A DNA stretch of 5,326 nt from Cytophagales bacterium (GTDB lineage Bacteria; Bacteroidota; Bacteroidia; Cytophagales; ES-bin-26), in contig JACMKY010000071.1 of NCBI GenBank assembly GCA_014379925.1, positions 1-5,326 on the forward strand, written 5' to 3'. The notes under the pieces were generated by a model. That model ran no database searches. It worked only from the letters and a program-made list of their open reading frames with translations, and was not told where the DNA came from. Below, in pieces: positions 1 to 5,326 of the stretch. Made by a program: the position numbers and the translations under genes. Each line of letters begins with the position of its first letter. Positions within the stretch are counted from its first letter, which is position 1.

Positions 1-2630
1 CTCAGCGAAAGGATGTACCTGACCATCACAGTCGCTTCCTCCCGGGTGTGAAGTGGGTGCGCCGCCATGACGTTCTTGCCCCAGTTGACATTGCCCCCCA
101 TCAGGATCTTGTCCGCCAGCGTGTCCCTCACCTGCTTGCCCTGGTAGCGTTCGGCCACCGCGACGTAGCTCGGTCCGATGGATTTTTTGCTCACGTCGTG
201 GCAGGATTTGCAATCGCTGTTGGCGACCAGGTTCTTGCCCTTCAGAAACCGCACCCCGCCCGTCAGTTGGGTGTTGGAAGCCAGCAGGGCCAGGTCTTTG
301 CCCTCTTTCAGGTAATCAAAGGACACGAACACGGCCGTCGAGTCAATGCCCTCCTGCTCCGTGCCGTCTTCCTTGTCCGATACGGTTACCCGGTAGTCCA
401 GCTTCTGGTTGTCGTAGTAGAATGAGCGGTTGGCTCCCCCCAGCTCGACGGCTACCCGGGGCCTTTCGTTCCCCACTTTTATTTCCAGTTCGGCCGTGGT
501 TTGCTTGCCTGCGCGGTCGGTGACGGTAACGCTGGGCCGGTAAACGCCGGGTTTGGTGTACGTCACGGTAGTGCGCGCTTGGCCGCCGTTGCCGCCCGCT
601 TCCCCCACGTTCCAGGCGTAACTCAGTTGGTCGTTGGGGTCGTAGTCGAAGGATTTTTCGGCCGACAGGGCCACGGTGAGCGGCGCGGCGCCCACGGTCT
701 GGTCGGCCGTCAGCCGGGCAACGGGTTGACGATTGCCTTCTACGTAGGTGATCTTCACCAGCCGCGCGTCCGGGTTGTGCTCAAAGTAGTTGGCTCCGTA
801 CTGCAACACGTACAGCGCGCCGTCGGGGCCGAACTTCATGTCGATGGGTTTGTACCAGTCCTGCTCGGGCAGGAAAGACTCGATCCGGGCCAGGTCACCC
901 TTTTCGTCGAACGACACCGTTTTTACCCAACTGCGCGCCCACTCGTAGATGAAGAGTTTTCCGTCGTAGTATGCGGGAAAGCGCGTGGCCGCCGGGAAGT
1001 CCTCGGCGTGGTAAACCGGGCCGGCCATGGCGCTCCGCGACCCCTTTCCCAGGATGGGAAACTCCCGCGACTCGCCGTACGGATACCAGATCATCGGCTT
1101 TTGGGCCGGTGGCAGCACTTTGGCGCCCGTGTTGTTGGGGGACGTATTTTCGGGCCGCTCGGGATTGAACCGGGCACCAATCGCACTGGTGGCGAAATCG
1201 AAGTCGGCGTAGGCTTGGTTGTCGGCCACGAAGTAGGGCCAGCCGTAGTTGCCCGGTTTTTTGGCCTGGTTGAACTCGTCGTGGCTTTGCGGTCCCCGTT
1301 CGGAGGTTACGCCCCCGTCCGGACCCACGTCGCCCCAGTACAGGTAGCCGGTGCGGTCGTCCACGCTGAAGCGGAAGGCATTGCGGGTGCCCATTACGTA
1401 AATCTCCGGTTTGCCCTGCGAACCGTCCTTCGGAAACAGGTTGCCGTCCGGGATGGAGTAGGTACCGTCGGGCTCGGGGTGGATACGCAGGATTTTGCCC
1501 CGCAAATCGTGGGTGTTGCCGGATGATTTCTGGGCGTCGAAGGGCGCGCGTCCGGGGCGTTCGTCGAGCGGGGTAAACCCGTCCGATTCCTTGGAGCTGG
1601 TGTTATCGCCGGTGGAGATGTAGAGGTTGCCGTTGGGACCGAACTCCAGGTGGCCTCCCGAGTGACAACAGGTTTCGCGCTGGGTGGGGATCTCAAAAAC
1701 GATCTTCTCCGAGCCCATCACCAGGCTGTCGCCAATGAGCTCGAACCGCGACACGTTTTGTTTGGGGACTTTACCGGCGGGCGAGTAGTTGACGTAAATC
1801 CAGTGATTTTGTTCGTAATTCGGGTCCAGGGCGACGCCCAGCATGCCGTCCTCGTAGTTGCCCGTGATGCTGACGTCGAACTTGGCAATCACCCTGGCTT
1901 TCTTCCGGGCCGGGTCGTAGAGTTTGACGTCACCCCGGCGCTCGATGTACAGCACGCGGCCATCCGGAAAGATGACCATTTCCATCGGTTCGTACTGGTA
2001 GGTATCCAGCACCTCCGTGACGAAGCGGCTCGATTCCGGCGTCCGTTGGGTCGTAGCCCGGGCGTAGTCGGGGACACTCTTTCCGGCGGCGAACTTCAGG
2101 CCCTTGCCAAGCGACTTTCCCAGCGCTTCGGACGGGAGATCCGCCGCGGCCTGCGCAAAATAGGCCCGGCCACCGTCGTACTTGGTTTGCCACGGCGTTT
2201 TGGCCGACGCCAACCGGCTCCGGCTCAGGGCGTCGTACCAGGGCCAGTTCCGTACCGTATCGGTGGCCGCATTCAAGGCCATTAGTCCCCCCCCGGCCTG
2301 CACGTAGCGCTCCAGGTCAGCCTGTTGCCGGTAGTCTAACGTCTCCAATGGAAGGTGCAGGAAAACCACCGCGCGGTATTGCCGGATTGAATCTTCCGTG
2401 AAGCAAGCCGTACCGACGGCGGTATCCATCGCCATTCCCAGGTCATTGCTCACGTTTCGGAGCCGTTCCAGGTAGGCCAGGCGAGCCGATTCGTTGCTGC
2501 CGGGTTGGAAAAGAACCAATACCTTCGGCGGGTTGCTCCGGAAAGAGAATGCCATCAATAGAATGGCCAGGCACGTGCCGGCCAGCGCGGACCAACGGAC
2601 GGCCGGGGAAACGGGTAAGAATGAACGCAT
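1..2630 (-). CDS. ThuA-like / PQQ-dependent sugar dehydrogenase / PKD / cytochrome c multidomain protein (3' end outside window)
   Basis: The frame is open from ATG 2630-2628 to the left edge, giving 876 codons without a stop. Residues 13-30 are a hydrophobic signal peptide or anchor with no convincing lipobox. Residues 36-187 resemble ThuA (AVVFL, RYVQAGGG, AATDT, WPWY, YDGGRAYF) but are much shorter than usual. Residues ~197-629 are a glucose/sorbosone dehydrogenase-type PQQ beta-propeller: CCHSGGH with probable catalytic His323, STGDN 339-343, DERPGRAPFDAQKSS, NTHDLRGKILRI from 372, YWGDVGPDGG from 431, and NYGWP 461-465. Residues ~635-720 are a PKD domain, followed by a beta-rich linker (YRVTVSDKEDG). 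Residues ~793-876 are a class I cytochrome c with CKSCH at 807-811 and probable axial Met855. The likely role is periplasmic sugar oxidation with electrons leaving through the fused haem; the substrate is unknown. Relatives I recall carry about 200 more C-terminal residues, so an end domain is probably missing here. No Shine-Dalgarno precedes the ATG, as is usual in Bacteroidota. Domain calls are firm; physiology is inferred. Confidence 0.93.
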   Translation of the reverse strand, partial: MRSFLPVSPAVRWSALAGTCLAILLMAFSFRSNPPKVLVLFQPGSNESARLAYLERLRNVSNDLGMAMDTAVGTACFTEDSIRQYRAVVFLHLPLETLDYRQQADLERYVQAGGGLMALNAATDTVRNWPWYDALSRSRLASAKTPWQTKYDGGRAYFAQAAADLPSEALGKSLGKGLKFAAGKSVPDYARATTQRTPESSRFVTEVLDTYQYEPMEMVIFPDGRVLYIERRGDVKLYDPARKKARVIAKFDVSITGNYEDGMLGVALDPNYEQNHWIYVNYSPAGKVPKQNVSRFELIGDSLVMGSEKIVFEIPTQRETCCHSGGHLEFGPNGNLYISTGDNTSSKESDGFTPLDERPGRAPFDAQKSSGNTHDLRGKILRIHPEPDGTYSIPDGNLFPKDGSQGKPEIYVMGTRNAFRFSVDDRTGYLYWGDVGPDGGVTSERGPQSHDEFNQAKKPGNYGWPYFVADNQAYADFDFATSAIGARFNPERPENTSPNNTGAKVLPPAQKPMIWYPYGESREFPILGKGSRSAMAGPVYHAEDFPAATRFPAYYDGKLFIYEWARSWVKTVSFDEKGDLARIESFLPEQDWYKPIDMKFGPDGALYVLQYGANYFEHNPDARLVKITYVEGNRQPVARLTADQTVGAAPLTVALSAEKSFDYDPNDQLSYAWNVGEAGGNGGQARTTVTYTKPGVYRPSVTVTDRAGKQTTAELEIKVGNERPRVAVELGGANRSFYYDNQKLDYRVTVSDKEDGTEQEGIDSTAVFVSFDYLKEGKDLALLASNTQLTGGVRFLKGKNLVANSDCKSCHDVSKKSIGPSYVAVAERYQGKQVRDTLADKILMGGNVNWGKNVMAAHPLHTREEATVMVRYILSL

Positions 2631-2765
2631 AGCAGGTTGGATTGGATCAGAAAACTTTCGCCCGTCTACGACAAGTAAGTCCCTTCCCGCATAACGGGCC
2701 GGAGAAGCCAATTGTTTTTGGGGATGGGCGGATTCAACCCGGGAAATACCCATTGGAATCGAGGC

Positions 2766-2798
2766 AACCCGCCCGGCGCCTCAAACCCCGGACGGATT
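2766..2798 (-). terminator. Terminator-like stem-loop after the TIM-barrel gene
   Basis: In the minus-strand transcript an 11-base-pair stem can form between bases 2798-2788 (AATCCGTCCGG) and 2776-2766 (CCGGGCGGGTT), with two G-U pairs and an 11-base loop. It starts 11 bases after the TGA stop at 2812-2810. No U-run follows, so it is not a classical intrinsic terminator. It could instead attenuate read-through or protect the 3' end of the mRNA. No other convincing element was seen in the 179-base gap to the next start codon. Confidence 0.4.
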
Positions 2799-2809
2799 GT
2801 GCGTACGCG

Positions 2810-3700
2810 TCAAACGGTCAGCTTTTTCAGATTCTGGTAGCTGATCCGGATGGACTCCAGGGGCGGGCGTTTGCAGACATCCTGCTCGACGAAGAAGTGG
2901 AGCAGACCGGCGGTTTTTTGGGCGTCGAAAATCCGTTGGAAGTCAATTGAGCCCGTGCCCACTTCGGCGAAGCTCCGTTCGGCGCTCTTCTCCATGTCCT
3001 TGACGTGCCACATCGGAAAGCGGCCGGGATTTTCCTGGAAAAGCTTCACCGGGTCTTTCCCGGCGTAACTGACCCAGTAGAGGTCGAGCTCCATCTTCAC
3101 CAGTTTCGGGTCAGTTTCCTTGAGGATCATCTCGTAGGGAACCTGGCCTTCCAGCGGTTCGAATTCAAAAGCGTGGTTGTGGTAAGCGAACTGGATGCCG
3201 CCCTTTCTGCACACCTCGGCCGACTTGCTGAGCAGCTCGACGTGTCGTTTGTAATCGTCCAGCTTGGTGCGTTCGTCGGGAAACAGAAACGCGCAAACCA
3301 TGTACTTCTGTCCCACCTCGGCGGCGTGGGCCACGGCCCGGTCCCAGTCGTTTTTCAGGGTGCCTTTCACCGTTGGATTGGTGTTGCCGGTTGTGTAGTG
3401 GCCGCTCGGTGCCGACAGGCCCAGGCCCTTGAGAATGGACCGGAATTCCTTGGGACTTTTGCCGAAAAACTTTCCGTCGGTGTAGCCAAACAGTTCCACC
3501 TCCCGGTAACCGATGGCGGCCACTTTCTGGAGGGTTCCCATCAGGTCCTTGGGCAGTTCGTTGCGCAGGGTGTAGAGCTGGAGTCCCGTCTTGGCGGGGG
3601 ACTTGCCAAACGCGTCAAGCTTGGTCAGCAAGGGCGCGGTTAAGACCAACGTGCTGGCCCTCAGAAATTGCTGGCGGGTTACTTTTTTGGTGAAGGACAT
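2810..3700 (-). CDS. Exported xylose-isomerase-like TIM-barrel protein (sugar phosphate isomerase/epimerase family)
   Basis: This is a complete 296-residue protein, a normal length for an exported member of the AP-endonuclease-2/xylose-isomerase-like TIM-barrel superfamily. The barrel spans about residues 37-290, with GLQLYTLR (39-46), IGYREVELFG (63-72), SGHYT (99-103), AYHNHAFEFEPL (172-183), MELDLYWV (203-210), WHVKDM (231-236), VGTGSIDF (247-254) and FVEQD (271-275). Candidate metal or catalytic residues by family pattern are Glu179, Asp206, His232 and Glu272. Residues 1-35 form an export signal with a Tat-like TRQQFL in place of TRRxFL, then a short hydrophobic stretch. ATG 3700 was chosen because it places that signal at the N-terminus. 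An in-frame ATG at 3769 would add 23 polar residues ahead of it. No Shine-Dalgarno is visible. The annotated family name is generic: members include isomerases, epimerases and, as I recall, lyases acting on 3-keto-sugars. The substrate cannot be read from sequence, and a phosphosugar is unlikely if the protein is exported. Confidence 0.93.
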   Translation of the reverse strand: MSFTKKVTRQQFLRASTLVLTAPLLTKLDAFGKSPAKTGLQLYTLRNELPKDLMGTLQKVAAIGYREVELFGYTDGKFFGKSPKEFRSILKGLGLSAPSGHYTTGNTNPTVKGTLKNDWDRAVAHAAEVGQKYMVCAFLFPDERTKLDDYKRHVELLSKSAEVCRKGGIQFAYHNHAFEFEPLEGQVPYEMILKETDPKLVKMELDLYWVSYAGKDPVKLFQENPGRFPMWHVKDMEKSAERSFAEVGTGSIDFQRIFDAQKTAGLLHFFVEQDVCKRPPLESIRISYQNLKKLTV

Positions 3701-3742
3701 CGGAATGGAATCTGAGCGTTGATGAGATAGCTGGGAAGAGAA

Positions 3743-3766
3743 ATGAATGTCGAACGGATGAATGTC
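3743..3766. repeat. Two 9-base direct repeats upstream of the TIM-barrel gene
   Basis: ATGAATGTC occurs exactly at 3743-3751 and 3758-3766, a 15-base period, 43-66 bases before the start codon at 3700. The right copy runs into loosely related 7-base units (AATGTCC 3761-3767, AATGACC 3768-3774, AATATCG 3775-3781). The placement would suit a tandem operator or a 5' leader element. It could also be simple-sequence drift in a non-coding gap. No promoter matching the Bacteroidota TTTG / TAnnTTTG pattern could be placed with confidence nearby. Confidence 0.4.
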
Positions 3767-3805
3767 CAATGACCAATATCGAAGGGAAGAATTGTTTACT
3801 TCGAC

Positions 3806-3861
3806 CGGTCCGCCGATGCGGTTCTTCTCGGTCCGCCGGGGACGCCTAGTCGCGCGGTCCG
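3806..3861. repeat. Three iterated CGGTCCG motifs in the intergenic gap
   Basis: The 10-mer CGGTCCGCCG occurs exactly at 3806-3815 and 3829-3838, and its 7-base core CGGTCCG recurs at 3855-3861. Start-to-start spacings are 23 and 26 bases. All copies point the same way, and the first overlaps the palindrome GACCGGTC (3803-3810). They lie between the stop of the propeller gene and the TIM-barrel start, so they could be regulator sites for the latter or 3' UTR structure of the former. Function is unknown. Confidence 0.4.
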
Positions 3862-3872
3862 AAATTCCCTTC

Positions 3873-5326
3873 CTATTTACTGGCTGCCTCGCCGGTGAGG
3901 TCAGTGTTGCTGACGAAGGCTATTTTTTTGCTGTCCGGCGACCACGACGGCGTGTTGATGGTGCCCTGGCCACCGTAAAGGTAGGCAATTACTTTGGGGG
4001 TTCCTCCGCTGGTTGGCATGAAGCGCAGGTATACGTGCTTGTAGGGAGGATGGCTGCCGGCTTCCACTTCGTCCTTCAGAAACGAGAGGAACACCATCGA
4101 CTTGCCATCCGGAGAAAGGTGGGCGAACCAGTCGTGGAATTCGCCGTCAGTAACGGCTTCCTGGTCGCGGCCGTCGGGCTTCATGCGCCAGATTCGCATC
4201 GGGCCGCTGCGGTTGGAATTGAAGTAGATGTACTTGCCGTCGGGCGAGTATTCCGGCCCGTCGTCGAGGCCCTTGGCATCGGTCAGCCGCACTTCCGCCC
4301 CGCCGGTGGCCGGCACCTGGTAGACGTCGTACTCGTTGTTGCGGGAGCCGCAAAACACCAGACTTTTGCCATCCGGCGACCAGCCGTGCAGGTAGGAGGG
4401 ACCCTTGGGCGTGATCTGCTTGGGGGTTCCCCCCGCCACGGGCACGGTGTAAATGATGGATCCACCCAGTTCCTGCACCCCACTGCTCAGGCCCAGCGTC
4501 TTGCCGTCGAAGGAGAGCACGTGGTCGTTGTTGTTGTTCTTGACCGGGCCGGTGTTGAGCACTTTCGGCTGGCGCTTGGCCAGATCAAAAGCGTACATCA
4601 ACCCTTCGCTGTTGTAGAGGAGGGTCTTGCCGTCGGGGGTCCAGTTGGGGGCTTGGATCGAGTTGGGTGCCGTGTAGACGATCTCGCGGTTGCCAGTGGC
4701 CACCTCCAGAATTTCCAGGTGGCTGCCCAGTTTCATCTGGTTGGGGGGAGCGCTGGCCGAGACTGGCACCGTGATGCGGACGTCCCGGTAAATGCCCTTC
4801 TCAACGACCTCCTTGTTGTGCGAACCCACGAACAGGCCCACGTACACTTCCTCACCCAAATCTAAATCCGCTACCTGCTCCGTCACGAACGGTTCACCGA
4901 ACCTGGCCACCCGCATGGTGTACGTGGTGCCGCGTCGTTCCAGCTCAATAACGTCGGCGCCGGTGAGTTTAGAGCGGATTTCCCTGGTCGAGTCGCCGGC
5001 CGTTTTCCGGAACTGCAACGAGGTAAGGCCGTCGCCGTGAACGACGGCGTTGATGTGGGAAGCGTTTCCCTCCAGGTTGGTGCGCACCATCCAGCCGACC
5101 TTGCGGTGCAACTCCACGCCCTTGCCCACCAGCCGGGCCCGGGTGTGGAGGATGAAATCGCCTTTCATGCGTTTCCACAGGAAATGGAACTCATCGTGGT
5201 CGAGCCAGATGTTGTAGCCGGCCCCGGCCACTTCGTACTGCTGGGTTTTGGGATCGTAGGTGGCTGAGCCGGGCTTTACGCCGGTACCTACGTCGCCGTG
5301 TCCATCGAAGATGCCCACCTTCTGGC
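3873..5326 (-). CDS. TolB/PD40 beta-propeller protein with N-terminal beta-sandwich domain (5' end outside window)
   Basis: The frame is open from the right edge to the TAG at 3875-3873, with 484 complete codons visible. A GTG at 5318 is in frame, but homologous-looking sequence (QKVGIFDGHGDVG) runs through it and no signal peptide follows, so the true start lies upstream. Counting from that GTG as residue 1, residues ~36-185 look like a DUF1349/laminin-G-like jelly roll (GDFILHTRARLVGKG, HRKVGWMVRTN, AVVHGDGLTSLQFR, VYVGLFVGSHN). Residues ~198-475 carry six PD40/TolB blade motifs: PNWTPDGKTLLY (224), LSFDGKTLGL (268), HGWSPDGKSLVF (311), PEYSPDGKYIYF (355), AHLSPDGKSMVF (399) and PSWSPDSKKIAF (457). 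The product is probably exported. Such proteins are often auto-named 'TolB' or 'biopolymer transporter TolR', but nothing here shows a Tol-Pal role; ligand or protein binding is more likely. The C-terminus is short after the last blade, with no anchor or sorting domain. Confidence 0.92.
   Translation of the reverse strand, partial: QKVGIFDGHGDVGTGVKPGSATYDPKTQQYEVAGAGYNIWLDHDEFHFLWKRMKGDFILHTRARLVGKGVELHRKVGWMVRTNLEGNASHINAVVHGDGLTSLQFRKTAGDSTREIRSKLTGADVIELERRGTTYTMRVARFGEPFVTEQVADLDLGEEVYVGLFVGSHNKEVVEKGIYRDVRITVPVSASAPPNQMKLGSHLEILEVATGNREIVYTAPNSIQAPNWTPDGKTLLYNSEGLMYAFDLAKRQPKVLNTGPVKNNNNDHVLSFDGKTLGLSSGVQELGGSIIYTVPVAGGTPKQITPKGPSYLHGWSPDGKSLVFCGSRNNEYDVYQVPATGGAEVRLTDAKGLDDGPEYSPDGKYIYFNSNRSGPMRIWRMKPDGRDQEAVTDGEFHDWFAHLSPDGKSMVFLSFLKDEVEAGSHPPYKHVYLRFMPTSGGTPKVIAYLYGGQGTINTPSWSPDSKKIAFVSNTDLTGEAASK

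Noticed and set aside
501..1526. 341-codon plus-strand open frame
   Set aside because: It is antisense to the conserved PQQ, PKD and propeller motifs of the minus-strand gene. Its translation shows no recognisable domain, and GC-rich third positions readily open antisense frames.
1650..2285. 211-codon plus-strand open frame
   Set aside because: It is antisense to the ThuA/PQQ region of the dehydrogenase gene and has no domain signal.
2574..2582. Lipobox-like cysteine (LAGTC, Cys19) in the dehydrogenase signal
   Set aside because: Thr at -1 is unfavourable, and the Cys lies inside the hydrophobic core, so lipoprotein processing is unlikely.
2631..2765. Promoter for the dehydrogenase gene
   Set aside because: No convincing TTTG / TAnnTTTG or TTGACA / TATAAT pair with proper spacing was found before the ATG at 2630.
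3005..3643. 212-codon plus-strand open frame
   Set aside because: It is fully antisense to the TIM-barrel gene, has no recognisable motif, and is explained by codon bias on the opposite strand.
3701..3769. Upstream ATG at 3769 for the TIM-barrel gene
   Set aside because: It would bury the export signal behind 23 polar residues and overlaps the intergenic direct repeats. ATG 3700 fits the family better.
3781..3872. 8-base inverted repeat GAAGGGAA (3781-3788) / TTCCCTTC (3865-3872)
   Set aside because: The arms are 76 bases apart and do not extend. A match of this length is likely by chance in a gap of this size, so it is not called a terminator or element end.
3762..4865. 367-codon plus-strand open frame
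   Set aside because: It lies opposite the TolB-type propeller gene, whose six blade motifs are clear. The plus-strand product is Val/Gly/His-rich with no domain pattern, typical of an antisense shadow.

Overview
The window reads as ordinary bacterial chromosome, most likely from a Bacteroidota of the order Cytophagales (Spirosoma/Larkinella-like). That placement is an inference from three things: the closest protein architectures I recall, the GC-rich third positions, and the lack of Shine-Dalgarno sequences before the two visible starts. No sequence search was possible. Three protein genes, all on the minus strand, fill about 93% of the window. The large plus-strand open frames are antisense shadows of them.

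In order of transcription (right to left): (i) 5326-3873 is the 3' part of a gene for an exported-type protein with an N-terminal beta-sandwich (DUF1349/laminin-G-like) and a C-terminal six-repeat TolB/PD40 beta-propeller; its start lies beyond the right edge. (ii) 3872-3701 is a non-coding gap with two sets of short direct repeats. (iii) 3700-2810 is a complete 296-residue xylose-isomerase-like TIM barrel ('sugar phosphate isomerase/epimerase') with an N-terminal export signal that resembles a Tat signal but has lost the second arginine. (iv) 2809-2631 is a gap with a terminator-like stem-loop just after the stop codon. (v) 2630-1 is a long multidomain gene: signal/anchor, a shortened ThuA-like domain, a PQQ-dependent sugar dehydrogenase beta-propeller, a PKD domain, a beta-rich linker and a class I cytochrome c. 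It is cut by the left edge, probably before a further C-terminal domain.

All three products look destined for the cell envelope, and two belong to carbohydrate-active families. A reasonable but unproven reading is periplasmic sugar oxidation and processing: the PQQ enzyme oxidises a sugar and passes electrons to its own fused haem, and the TIM barrel acts on a sugar or oxidised sugar. The propeller protein may bind a ligand or partner. The gaps (172 and 179 bases) and the hairpin leave open whether these genes form one operon.

No mobile element, CRISPR array, RNA gene or clearly new system was found. The points most worth a second look are the internally deleted ThuA domain, the degenerate Tat motif, and the iterated repeats before the TIM-barrel gene.
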